From: Prauserella salsuginis
GTDB lineage: Bacteria > Actinomycetota > Actinomycetes > Mycobacteriales > Pseudonocardiaceae
Length of the DNA: 64,000 nt
Assembly (NCBI RefSeq): GCF_024648885.1
Contig: NZ_JANBBF010000002.1
Coordinates: forward strand, 62,001-126,000
Reading direction: 5' to 3'
Below the pieces are notes generated by a model, which made no database searches, was not told where the DNA came from, and worked only from the letters and a program-made list of their open reading frames with translations. Made by a program: the position numbers and the translations under genes. Positions 8,667 to 16,282 of this stretch are shown here, in pieces (the first letter of the stretch is position 1; the number at the start of each line of letters is the position of its first letter).

Positions 8667-9239
8667 CTATGCAGCCCTGCCGGTGTCGTCCCCGTCACCG
8701 TCTTCGGCCGCCGGGTCCCCGTCCTCGGCGGAGAGGCGTCGTTCCACCTCGGGACAGCGCGGCCGGAGGCCGTCCCGGATCGCCTCGCTGATCTCACCGA
8801 GCATGCGCACCTGTTCCGCGGTCAGCTGGTCGAACACCGCGGCGCGAACCGCCTCGACGTGGCCCGGCGCCGCGGCCTTGATGGCCTCGAACCCGGCGGG
8901 CGTCAGGTGGGCGAAGGCCCCGCGCTTGTCGGTCGGGCACGCCTCCCTGCGCACCCAGCCCTTGGCCTCCATCTTCGCGACGGCGTGGGAAAGGCGGCTG
9001 CGGGACGAACGCGTGGCGATGGCGAGGTCACTCATCCGCATCACCTGATCCGGCGATTCGGAGAGTTCGACCAGCACTTCGTAGTAGGCCTGCGGCATCC
9101 CCGCGTCGTGCTGGAGCTGGGTCTCCGTGTGCGCGTTGAGCATGCCGACGGCCTGCCGGAAGGCGCGCCACACGCCCTGCTCGTCGTCGCTCAGCCATCG
9201 CGGTTCGTGCTGTCGCGCTTCGTCCATACCCACCATCAT
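8667..9239 (-). CDS. MarR-family transcriptional regulator
   Basis: The 190-residue protein has a winged helix-turn-helix (about residues 50-115): VLVELSESPDQ, MRMSDLAIATRSSRSRLSHA as recognition region, and a wing with DKRGAFAHLTPAG. This is the MarR pattern. The C-terminal 20 residues are acidic and probably disordered. It is divergent from the yceI gene, and two GTTGA-N4-TCAAC palindromes lie between them, one almost touching its start codon, so it probably represses both genes. The start could also be an internal ATG at 9227. Confidence 0.9.
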   Translation of the reverse strand: MMVGMDEARQHEPRWLSDDEQGVWRAFRQAVGMLNAHTETQLQHDAGMPQAYYEVLVELSESPDQVMRMSDLAIATRSSRSRLSHAVAKMEAKGWVRREACPTDKRGAFAHLTPAGFEAIKAAAPGHVEAVRAAVFDQLTAEQVRMLGEISEAIRDGLRPRCPEVERRLSAEDGDPAAEDGDGDDTGRAA

Positions 9240-9244
9240 ACTCT

Positions 9245-9260
9245 GGTTGAACCCTCAACC
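9245..9260. promoter_or_regulatory. Inverted-repeat operator, likely for the adjacent MarR regulator
   Basis: GGTTGAACCCTCAACC is a perfect 6-bp inverted repeat with a 4-base spacer, six bases upstream of the MarR start codon. The half site TTGA/TCAA is shared with the palindrome at 9280-9293, with centres 34 bp apart. Confidence 0.65.
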
Positions 9261-9279
9261 AACATGCGTTACAGTTGTA

Positions 9280-9293
9280 GTTGAGCGCTCAAC
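9280..9293. promoter_or_regulatory. Second inverted-repeat operator in the marR-yceI divergent region
   Basis: GTTGAGCGCTCAAC is a perfect 14-bp palindrome with the same GTTGA-N4-TCAAC pattern as the site at 9245-9260. A pair of matching sites between a regulator and its divergent neighbour suggests joint repression of both promoters. Confidence 0.65.
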
Positions 9294-9472
9294 AAAGAGC
9301 TTTCGAATCCGGGCCGGCACCGCGAATCCGTGGTACTGAGAGTGCGGATACCGAGGAAGCCGAAGGGGCGCGAGCGACCTGCCCCGCCGAACGCGGGCCC
9401 GCGACACGGCGTCCGCAGCGGACAGGGCGCCGCAGGCAGACGAACAGACAACACGTGTGGAGGACACCACTC

Positions 9473-10018
9473 ATGAGCGCAGCAACGCAGATCCCCGGCT
9501 ACACCAAGGGCACCTGGACCATCGACCCCGTGCACTCCGAGGTCACGTTCATCACCCGGCACCTCGGTGTTTCCAAGGTCCGCGGCCAGTTCACGAACTT
9601 CGAGGGCACGATCGTGACCGGGGACGACATCACCGATTCCTCCGTCGAGGCCAGGATCCAGGCCGGCAGCATCCACACGAAGAACGACCAGCGCGACGCC
9701 CACGTCAAGAGCGACGAGTTCCTCGACGTCGAGCGCTTCCCCACGCTGTCGTTCCGCTCCACCGGAATCCGAGCCACCGGTGACGGCTACGTCATCGACG
9801 GCGAGTTGACGCTGCACGGCGTGACCAAGCCGGTCTCGCTCGAGGCGGAACTCGGCGGGTTCGGCGACGGCATGACCGAGGGCAGCAAGGTCGTCGGCAT
9901 CGAGGCGAAGACCGAGATCAACCGCACCGACTTCGACGTGGCGTCGCAGTTCCCGACCGCCGTCGTCGCCGACAAGGTCAGGATCGAACTCGACATCGAG
10001 GCCGTCCTCGACAACTGA
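9473..10018 (+). CDS. YceI-family polyisoprenoid-binding-like protein
   Basis: The 181-residue product has the YceI lipocalin-like barrel. It opens GTWTIDPVHSEVTFITRHLGVSKVRG, has the SIHTKNDQRDAHVKSDEF and YVIDGELTLHGVTKPV motifs, and ends with a predicted strand. YceI proteins bind isoprenoid lipids or quinones. No signal peptide is visible, so this copy is probably cytoplasmic. A GGAGGA ribosome site at 9459-9464 fixes the ATG at 9473. The divergent MarR regulator and the two operators suggest induction by an unknown ligand. Confidence 0.92.
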   Translation: MSAATQIPGYTKGTWTIDPVHSEVTFITRHLGVSKVRGQFTNFEGTIVTGDDITDSSVEARIQAGSIHTKNDQRDAHVKSDEFLDVERFPTLSFRSTGIRATGDGYVIDGELTLHGVTKPVSLEAELGGFGDGMTEGSKVVGIEAKTEINRTDFDVASQFPTAVVADKVRIELDIEAVLDN

Positions 10019-10082
10019 GCACCGACAACCGAGCGACGGCGGCAGCCGCCCGCGTGGCACCCGCCTGCCCGGTACGGCCGAA

Positions 10083-10131
10083 CGAGAAGGGCTCGCCTGC
10101 TCCCGATCCCCGGGAAGGCGAGCCCTTCTCG
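10083..10131 (+). terminator. Hairpin terminator after yceI
   Basis: A perfect 15-bp inverted repeat (arms 10083-10097 and 10117-10131, CGAGAAGGGCTCGCC and its complement) with a 19-base loop lies 64 bases past the yceI stop, in a 327-base interval before the HIT gene. Confidence 0.75.
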
Positions 10132-10203
10132 CGCATGGCCTGCGCCCACCCGTCGCCCGGCCGCCACCCTTCACCGGCACGCTGACGCGCGGCTGCATCC
10201 TCG

Positions 10204-10242
10204 CGCGTGTCCTGCACTCAGCCCCGCGTGTCCTGCACTCAG
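10204..10242. repeat. Two direct copies of an 18-base repeat
   Basis: CGCGTGTCCTGCACTCAG occurs at 10204-10221 and again at 10225-10242, a 21-base period with a 3-base spacer. It lies between the yceI terminator and the HIT gene and encodes nothing obvious. No further copy was noticed in this window. Confidence 0.6.
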
Positions 10243-10345
10243 GCAGACGAGTTCCCCCGTCCCCCACAGCCGACGACGCGCGACTGCCGTCTCGCGCACG
10301 TCTCACGCGAGCCCCCGCCCCGCGGCGTCGTCGCGTGCGGCCCGG

Positions 10346-10930
10346 TCACCAGGCGTCGGCGAGCAACTGCCGGGTCTGGCCGAGCAGCTGCGGCAGCACC
10401 TTCGTCTGGCCGACGACCGGCATGAAGTTGGAGTCCCCGCCCCATCGCGGCACGACGTGCTGATGCAGGTGCGCGGCGATACCGGCTCCCGCGATCACGC
10501 CCTGATTCATGCCGATGTTGAACCCGTGGGCGGCCGAGACCGTCCGGATGACCCTCATGGCGTGCTGGGTGAACTCCGCGAGCTCGCGCGTCTCGTCGGC
10601 GGTGAGCTCGGTGTAGTCGGCGACGTGCCGGTACGGCACGACCATGAGGTGCCCCGGGTTGTACGGGTACAGGTTCAGCACCGCGTACACGACCGAGCCG
10701 CGCGCGAGGATGAGCGCGTCCTCGTCGTCGGTCCCGACGATGCGGCAGAACGGACAGCCGTCGACCTCGTCACCCGACGGCTTGTTCTCGCCCTGGATGT
10801 AGGCCATCCGGTGCGGGGTCCAGAGACGTTGCAGTTCGTCCCGGACCCCGACACCGTCCTGGCCTTCGAGCGCGGGTTCCCCGGAGCCGCCGGCACCCGC
10901 GCCGTGCCCACCGGCCGCGTCACCGGCCAA
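10346..10930 (-). CDS. HIT-domain nucleotide phosphorylase/hydrolase (Ap4A phosphorylase-like)
   Basis: The 194-residue protein has the histidine triad in [10 protein letters not shown] and a [22 protein letters not shown] core. It resembles mycobacterial Rv2613c, an Ap4A phosphorylase encoded at the same position before pgsA. The conserved [13 protein letters not shown] segment lies upstream of the only nearby ATG (10804), so the start must be earlier. The best candidate is TTG at 10930, with GGAGG six bases upstream, inside the end of thrS. That gives an 11-base overlap and translational coupling to thrS. A CPFC pair lies just after the N-terminal segment. Confidence 0.88.
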   Translation of the reverse strand: MAGDAAGGHGAGAGGSGEPALEGQDGVGVRDELQRLWTPHRMAYIQGENKPSGDEVDGCPFCRIVGTDDEDALILARGSVVYAVLNLYPYNPGHLMVVPYRHVADYTELTADETRELAEFTQHAMRVIRTVSAAHGFNIGMNQGVIAGAGIAAHLHQHVVPRWGGDSNFMPVVGQTKVLPQLLGQTRQLLADAW

Positions 10931-12959
10931 CAAGAGCCTCCAGCGCCTCGGCCGTCGGCGAGGCGTTCTCGCGCCGGGTGATCCAGTCGTCGATCGCCTG
11001 CACCGCGCGGTCCACCGGAACCCCGTTGATCTGACTCCCGTCACGGAACCGGAACGACACGGCGCCCGCGTCGACGTCCTTACCGCCGGCCAGCACCAGG
11101 AACGGCACCTTCTGCGTGGTGTGGTTACGGATCTTCTTCTGCATCCGGTCGTCGCTCGTGTCGACGTCGACCCGGATCCCCTTGGCACGCAACGCCTTCT
11201 CGACCCCGCGCAGGTGCTCGACGTGCTCGTCGGCGATCGGGATGCCCATGACCTGCACCGGCGACAGCCACGCCGGGAAGGCACCCGCGTAGTGCTCGGT
11301 GAGCACACCGAAGAACCGCTCGATCGAGCCGAACAGCGCACGGTGGATCATGATCGGGCGCTGCCTGCTGCCGTCCGGTGCGGTGTACTCGAGCCCGAAC
11401 CGCTTGTTCTGGTTGAAGTCCAGCTGGATGGTCGACATCTGCCACGTGCGCCCGATGGCGTCCTTGGCCTGAACCGAGATCTTGGGACCGTAGAACGCGG
11501 CGCCACCCGGGTCGGGAACCAATTCGAGGCCGGACTCCTCGGCGGCTTCCCGCAGCGTCGCGGTGGCCTCCTCCCATTCCCAGTCCTCACCGATGAACTT
11601 GTCCGAGTCGCCACGCGTGGACAGCTCGAGGTAGAAGTCCGACAGGCCGTAATCCGCGAGCAGGTCCAGCACGAACCGCAGCAGCGACCGCAGCTCCCCC
11701 GGCATCTGCTCCTTGGTGCAGTAGATGTGCGAATCGTCCATCGTCAGCCCGCGCACGCGCGTGAGGCCGTGCACCACACCGGACTTCTCGTAGCGATACA
11801 CCGTGCCGAACTCGAACAACCGCAGCGGCAGCTCGCGGTACGAGCGCCCGCGGGAGCGGTAGACGAGGTTGTGCATGGGGCAGTTCATCGCCTTGAGGTA
11901 GTAGTCCTCGTCGTCGAACTTCAGCGGCGGGAACATCGTGTCGGCGTAGTACGGCAGATGCCCCGACGTCTCGAACAGGTCGCTCTTGGTGATGTGCGGG
12001 GTGTTGACGAACTCGTAGCCCGCCTCCTCGTGGCGGCGGCGCGAGTAGTTCTCCAGCTCCCGCCGGATGATGCCGCCCTTCGGATGGAACACCGGCAGGC
12101 CGGAGCCGATCTCCTCGGGGAACGAGAACAGGTCGAGCTCGGCGCCCAGCTTGCGGTGGTCGCGCCGTTCGGCCTCGGCCATCCGCTCGAGGTACTCGTC
12201 CTGCGCCTCCGTCGATTCCCATGCGGTGCCGTAGATCCGCTGCAGCTGCTGGTTCTTCTCGTCGCCGCGCCAGTACGCGGCCGCGCTGCGGGTGAGTTTG
12301 AACGCCGGGATGAACTTCGTCGTGGGCACGTGCGGACCGCGGCAGAGATCACCCCAGACGCGTTCCTTGCTGCGCGGATCCAGGTTGTCGTAGATCGTCA
12401 GCTCGCCGCCGCCGACCTCCATGACCTCGTCGGTATCCACTGTGTCCTTGTCGGACTTCAGGTCGACGAGTTCGAGCTTGAACGGCTCGTCGGCGAGCTC
12501 GGCCTTCGCGTCGTCGATCGACCCGACGACACGACGGGAAAACTGCTGCGAACCCTTGACGATCTGCTTCATGCGCTTCTCGAGCGCCTGCAGGTCCTCC
12601 GGCGTGAACGGAGTGTCGACGGCGAAGTCGTAGTAGAAGCCGTCCTTGACCGGCGGGCCGATGCCGAGCTTGGCCTCCGGGAACTGCTGCTGCACGGCCT
12701 GGGCCAGCACGTGCGCTGCCGAGTGGCGGATGACGCTCCGGCCGTCCTCGGTACTGGCCGCGACCGGCTCGACCTCGACGTCGCCGTCGGGTGCCCAGGC
12801 CAGGTCATGCAACGCGCCGTCGGCGTCACGCACGACGATCACGGCGTCGGGCCCCTTGCTCGGCAGGCCCGCCTCGCGCACCGCGGAGCCCGCCGTAGTG
12901 CCCGCCGGCACCACCACGCGTTCGGTGGCTTCGGAGGCGGCGAACGACGGCTGGGACAC
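10920..12959 (-). CDS. thrS: Threonyl-tRNA synthetase
   Basis: The 679-residue class II synthetase charges tRNA-Thr. It shows an N-terminal TGS domain, the editing domain ([16 protein letters not shown]), the catalytic core with the zinc ligand cysteine in [24 protein letters not shown] as motif 2, the [11 protein letters not shown] motif 3 region, and a C-terminal anticodon-binding domain ([13 protein letters not shown]). GTG at 12959 is chosen for the AAGGAG seven bases upstream; a longer frame to 13004 lacks such support. It heads the HIT-pgsA-patA-pimA group, though the MarR-yceI pair separates HIT from pgsA here. Confidence 0.96.
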   Translation of the reverse strand: MSQPSFAASEATERVVVPAGTTAGSAVREAGLPSKGPDAVIVVRDADGALHDLAWAPDGDVEVEPVAASTEDGRSVIRHSAAHVLAQAVQQQFPEAKLGIGPPVKDGFYYDFAVDTPFTPEDLQALEKRMKQIVKGSQQFSRRVVGSIDDAKAELADEPFKLELVDLKSDKDTVDTDEVMEVGGGELTIYDNLDPRSKERVWGDLCRGPHVPTTKFIPAFKLTRSAAAYWRGDEKNQQLQRIYGTAWESTEAQDEYLERMAEAERRDHRKLGAELDLFSFPEEIGSGLPVFHPKGGIIRRELENYSRRRHEEAGYEFVNTPHITKSDLFETSGHLPYYADTMFPPLKFDDEDYYLKAMNCPMHNLVYRSRGRSYRELPLRLFEFGTVYRYEKSGVVHGLTRVRGLTMDDSHIYCTKEQMPGELRSLLRFVLDLLADYGLSDFYLELSTRGDSDKFIGEDWEWEEATATLREAAEESGLELVPDPGGAAFYGPKISVQAKDAIGRTWQMSTIQLDFNQNKRFGLEYTAPDGSRQRPIMIHRALFGSIERFFGVLTEHYAGAFPAWLSPVQVMGIPIADEHVEHLRGVEKALRAKGIRVDVDTSDDRMQKKIRNHTTQKVPFLVLAGGKDVDAGAVSFRFRDGSQINGVPVDRAVQAIDDWITRRENASPTAEALEALVGR

Positions 12960-13059
12960 GGTGAACTCCTTGCGACGCATTAACACAGGTACTTGCCGTG
13001 TCAATGCTAGCCACCGGGCCCCAGCCGCCGGTTCGCCGCCCGCCGGGTCGGCGTGAGGC

Positions 13060-13671
13060 TCAGGCCTCGGCGACGACCTCGTCGTAACCGAGCCGCGGCA
13101 GCCGCTCCTGCCAGGCGTTCTCGCCGGGCTTGCCGATGTTCACCACAACGAGCGACTTCCACGGCTTGTCGGCGAAGAACTCGGCGTCGACCCCGGCGCC
13201 GTCGAACCCGGTCATCGGGCCCGCCGCGAGGCCGGCCGCGCGGACACCGAGGATGAAGTAGCCGACCTGCAGGGAGGCGTTCAGCCTCGCCACCGGCTCG
13301 CGGCCGTCAGGATCGTTGAACAGGTCCTTGACGCCCGGTGCGTGCGGGAACACGGCGGGCAGGTTCTCGTGGAAGTCCGCGTCGGCGGCGAGCACGACGG
13401 TGACCGGGGCGGCCTCGGTCTTGGGGCGGTTGCCGTCGGCCATGTGCTTGAGCAGCCGCTGCCTGCCCTCGTCACTGCGGACGACGAGCGCGCGAAGGGG
13501 CTGATTGTTCATGGACGTCGGCGCCCACTTCACGAGGTCGTAGATCGCACGCAGCTGCTCGTCGGTCACGGGCTCGGAGCTGAACGTGTTGGCCGTACGC
13601 GCGTCGCGGAACAGCAGATCCTGCGCGTCGGCGGACAGCTCGAGGGCCTGCGTGGTCGCGCTGGTCGTCAT
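13060..13671 (-). CDS. Nitroreductase-family protein, RutE/malonic semialdehyde reductase-like
   Basis: The 203-residue flavoprotein has the nitroreductase fold markers: [38 protein letters not shown] (here broken into [11 protein letters not shown] and [10 protein letters not shown]) and a [12 protein letters not shown]-terminal segment. These match the RutE branch, which reduces malonic semialdehyde or similar aldehydes with FMN and NAD(P)H. No other pyrimidine-degradation genes are adjacent, so the substrate is uncertain. The ATG at 13671 has GGGGAGAA upstream. Confidence 0.85.
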   Translation of the reverse strand: MTTSATTQALELSADAQDLLFRDARTANTFSSEPVTDEQLRAIYDLVKWAPTSMNNQPLRALVVRSDEGRQRLLKHMADGNRPKTEAAPVTVVLAADADFHENLPAVFPHAPGVKDLFNDPDGREPVARLNASLQVGYFILGVRAAGLAAGPMTGFDGAGVDAEFFADKPWKSLVVVNIGKPGENAWQERLPRLGYDEVVAEA

Positions 13672-13910
13672 CGAGGTTCTCCCCATTCGTCGTCGGGTGA
13701 TCGAGCGACGCCCTTCGGCGCCGCTTCCATCCACGACAACATAGTTGAACCCTTGACCACTTCCCGTTGCGCCTATGCCGCACATCACGTTCGGTCGACG
13801 ACGGGAACTCGGCAGGCGCATCGTTGAAAACGCAACAATCAGCGAAGGGAACCGACGAGCGGTAGCCCGCCCGACGCGTCAGCCCTCCGCCGAACCCCGG
13901 GCATACGACA

Positions 13911-13940
13911 ACGGCGCACCTGCCTGGGCAGGTGCGCCGT
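13911..13940. terminator. Hairpin terminator next to tRNA-Val(CAC)
   Basis: A perfect 14-bp inverted repeat (13911-13924 and 13927-13940, two-base centre) sits directly past the 3' end of the minus-strand tRNA gene. It probably ends the tRNA transcript. Confidence 0.7.
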
Positions 13941-13948
13941 ATGTGCGG

Positions 13949-14020
13949 TGCGCGATACTGGGATCGAACCAGTGACCTCTTCGGTGTGAACGAAGCGCTC
14001 TTCCGCTGAGCTAATCGCGC
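13949..14020 (-). tRNA. tRNA-Val (anticodon CAC)
   Basis: On the minus strand a complete cloverleaf is seen: acceptor GCGCGAT paired with ATCGCGC, discriminator A at 13949, anticodon stem CTTCG/CGAAG with loop TTCACAC (anticodon CAC), and T arm ACTGG-TTCGATC-CCAGT. CCA is not encoded. Apart from its anticodon arm it is almost identical to the tRNA-Val(GAC) gene at 15252. Confidence 0.95.
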
Positions 14021-14474
14021 TTGGAGTTTCACGCTTGGAGTTGCGCACTCCGTGCGTCTCGCGCTCTGTGCTGTTGTGCGAACAACTGTAGCGGACACCG
14101 CTCGAGGACCGACAAACGGGTGGTCCTTGAGTCCGCACGGTGCGCATACATGCGGAAACACTCCGTAGAAGCGGCTGGATACGACGGCCGTTATGGACAC
14201 CTGGCCGACGATGACCGGGTATGTCGTGGACAACACGGGCGAGTCGAGTCCTACCGCCGGCGAGGCAAACCCGCCAGTATGGGCGGCGCATGTGCCACAC
14301 ACGTGCCGTACGGCCGCCGGAGCGCGGTCGGGGTTCGACCGGAAGTGACGCGCACAACACGGCTTAACTCGTCCGAGTGGTCTCGGCGATTACGGCGAGC
14401 GAATTGGGCTTCGGCTGCGTCTCACCGTCAAGCCTCGGCCGAACCGGCCGGGAAGGGAGCAGAAGGGTACGACC
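14021..14474. other. 454-base intergenic region between tRNA-Val and ssgB
   Basis: No protein gene is supported. An 11-base direct repeat CGCTTGGAGTT lies at 14018-14028 and 14032-14042, spanning the 5' end of the tRNA gene. The minus strand holds a possible -10 (TACAGT) upstream of the tRNA. The right end is the ssgB leader, with GAAGGGAG and further purine-rich tracts before the start codon. Confidence 0.4.
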
Positions 14475-14900
14475 ATGCGAAACGATCACGTGACGCTCCG
14501 GTCCAACGCGGTCTTCGACCTGCTGGCACCGAAAACGCCTCCCGTTCCGGTGAAGGTGGAGCTGCGCTACGACACGCGCGACCCCTACGCCGTCGTCGCC
14601 GCATTCCGCACGGGACGCGCGGGCTGGGTCGAGTGGGTCTTCGCGCGAGACCTCATCGCCGACGGGCTGCTCGCGGACGCGGGCGACGGCGACGTCCACA
14701 TCCGGCCGTCGACCGAGGACCCCGAGTCGGTCCTCATCGAACTGACCTCGCCGTCCGGGCACGCGATGTTCGAATCCTCGGCCGAGGAGCTCGCCGACTT
14801 CCTCGACCGGACCTACGACGTCGTCCTGCCGGGCAACGAGCACCTCTGGGTCGACGTGGACGAGGCCCTCACGCGGCTGATCCCCAACGATCTTGGCTGA
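14475..14900 (+). CDS. ssgB: SsgA/SsgB-family sporulation and cell division protein
   Basis: The 141-residue protein is a full-length SsgA-like protein, a family confined to morphologically complex actinobacteria. The core reads ELRYDTRDPYAVVAAF, VEWVFARDLIADGL and a C-terminal acidic helix with FLDRTYDVVLPG. SsgB recruits FtsZ to division sites before septation in Streptomyces. The sequence is closest in feel to the SsgB branch, the most widespread one, but paralogues cannot be excluded. No ssgA or ssgR gene is adjacent; it is flanked by tRNA genes. Confidence 0.9.
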   Translation: MRNDHVTLRSNAVFDLLAPKTPPVPVKVELRYDTRDPYAVVAAFRTGRAGWVEWVFARDLIADGLLADAGDGDVHIRPSTEDPESVLIELTSPSGHAMFESSAEELADFLDRTYDVVLPGNEHLWVDVDEALTRLIPNDLG

Positions 14901-15051
14901 TCACGGCGCCCACACCGCCCGGCGGCGACACAAAGTGACCCCCGTGCAAACGACCGTGTGGGCGTCCAGTAGAGTTCTTCACACACCACGGCAGCGGGGA
15001 ACACCCCGGGGAAACAGCCCTCCACGGAGAGTTACTTCCCAGCCGGAAAAT

Positions 15052-15124
15052 GCGGACGTAGCGCAGCTGGTAGCGCATCACCTTGCCAAGGTGAGGGTCG
15101 CGGGTTCGAGTCCCGTCGTCCGCT
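15052..15124 (+). tRNA. tRNA-Gly (anticodon GCC)
   Basis: Cloverleaf with acceptor GCGGACG/CGTCCGC, discriminator T at 15124 as expected for glycine, anticodon stem TCACC/GGTGA with loop TTGCCAA (GCC), and T arm CGGGTTCGAGTCCCG. First of three plus-strand tRNA genes in a row. Confidence 0.95.
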
Positions 15125-15178
15125 CGACTGCGGCGGCTACCCGCAGTTGAATCGGGTGCGAGCCTGATTCACAACCGC

Positions 15179-15250
15179 GGCGGCGTGGCCGAGTGGTTCA
15201 GGCAAGGGCCTGCAAAGCCCTGTACGCGGGTTCGATTCCCGCCGCCGCCT
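15179..15250 (+). tRNA. tRNA-Cys (anticodon GCA)
   Basis: Acceptor GGCGGCG/CGCCGCC, discriminator T at 15250 (the cysteine identity base), anticodon stem AGGGC/GCCCT with loop CTGCAAA (GCA), and T arm GCGGGTTCGATTCCCGC. It lies one base before tRNA-Val(GAC), so the two are surely co-transcribed. Confidence 0.95.
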
Positions 15251-15251
15251 C

Positions 15252-15323
15252 GCGCGATTAGCTCAGCGGGAGAGCGCTACCTTGACACGGTAGAGGTCAC
15301 TGGTTCGATCCCAGTATCGCGCA
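15252..15323 (+). tRNA. tRNA-Val (anticodon GAC)
   Basis: Acceptor GCGCGAT/ATCGCGC with discriminator A at 15323, anticodon stem CTACC/GGTAG with loop TTGACAC (GAC), and T arm identical to tRNA-Val(CAC). The bases CCA follow at 15324-15326, so the 3' CCA is encoded here but not in the CAC gene. The cluster ends in a strong terminator. Confidence 0.96.
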
Positions 15324-15330
15324 CCACTTC

Positions 15331-15365
15331 AACCCCCATCCCGGGCAACCGGGATGGGGGTTTTT
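15331..15365 (+). terminator. Rho-independent terminator of the Gly-Cys-Val tRNA cluster
   Basis: A perfect 14-bp stem (15331-15344 and 15349-15362, loop GCAA) is followed by a T-run (15361-15365). This is the most classical intrinsic terminator in the window. Confidence 0.92.
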
Positions 15366-15418
15366 CGTTGCTGGTGTCCGTCGTTGCCGTGTCCGGCTTG
15401 CCGGTGTCCGAACAGTCG

Positions 15419-16105
15419 CTACCGCACGGGAGTCCGGTTGCCGTCGTGTCGGCGGGTGCTGGAATGCAGCGCACGCAGCGGCGGAAGATTCCCCCACAGC
15501 ACCCGTCCCGCCTTGACGTCCGAGAAATGCCGCCCGACCCATGTCGCAGCCACGCCGCGTTCCCGAGCACGATGCGCGACCAGCAACGTACTGAACGTCC
15601 CACCGTCGGCCAGCGTCTCACGCGCGGCGCCCAGGAAGCGGTCCCGCTGCTCCCCCATCACCGTCCAGGGCACCGAACACACGATGAGATCCACCGGTAG
15701 CAGGCCGCGCGCCCGTACCAGATCCGGCAGGTCGAACGCCGACGCACAGGCCACGTCCACCTCCGGACAGCGGGTCCGCAGCTGAGCCGTCAATGCCGGA
15801 CTGACCTCCACAGCCAGCAATCGCGACGAGTCCGGCAACCGCCCCGCGAGTTCCGCGGTGATCGCACCGGACCCCGCGCCGAGCTCGACCACCGTACGGG
15901 CACCGGCCAGGGGGACCTCGTCGAGGAAACCGGCTACACAGTCCGTCGCCGTCGCCATGACGGCACCGGCACGCATCGGGTGGCGGAGGAACTCACCGGC
16001 GAAGCGGCCGTGCTCCGGTCGCCGTCGGCGCGCGGTCGTCGAGCCGTCGTTGTCCACCCTCGACGTTCGGTCTTCCCACCACCTCGTCATAGCACCATTG
16101 TCCAT
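15419..16105 (-). CDS. Class I SAM-dependent methyltransferase (rRNA dimethylase/phospholipid methyltransferase-like)
   Basis: The 228-residue protein has motif I VVELGAGSGAITAEL, an acidic residue after beta-2 (VEVSPAL), and SVPWTVMG in place of the NPPY loop. It resembles the phospholipid N-methyltransferase/KsgA-like branch. An N-terminal F..EFLRHPMRAGAV stretch fits that branch. ATG at 16105 has GAGG five bases upstream; ATG at 16090 is an alternative. It stands alone, so the substrate is unknown. Confidence 0.75.
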   Translation of the reverse strand: MDNGAMTRWWEDRTSRVDNDGSTTARRRRPEHGRFAGEFLRHPMRAGAVMATATDCVAGFLDEVPLAGARTVVELGAGSGAITAELAGRLPDSSRLLAVEVSPALTAQLRTRCPEVDVACASAFDLPDLVRARGLLPVDLIVCSVPWTVMGEQRDRFLGAARETLADGGTFSTLLVAHRARERGVAATWVGRHFSDVKAGRVLWGNLPPLRALHSSTRRHDGNRTPVR

Positions 16106-16282
16106 ACTCGCCTCACGACACAGTGCACGCGGCGGTGGTGGCGGCGACCTCGCGAGCGTAGGGCGCTTTTTTCGCCACTGATGTCGGGGCAGCTGGCCGC
16201 GGTTCCTTCGGCCTCGTCGCCGCGGAGGTAGGCGAACGGTGATCGGCGTGGCGAATGTCTGCCGACCCCGTCCTCGCCTGCC

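Noticed and set aside
15052-15323. tRNA cluster as an integration site of a mobile element
   Set aside because: No truncated tRNA copy, integrase or composition shift is visible; a normal terminator follows.
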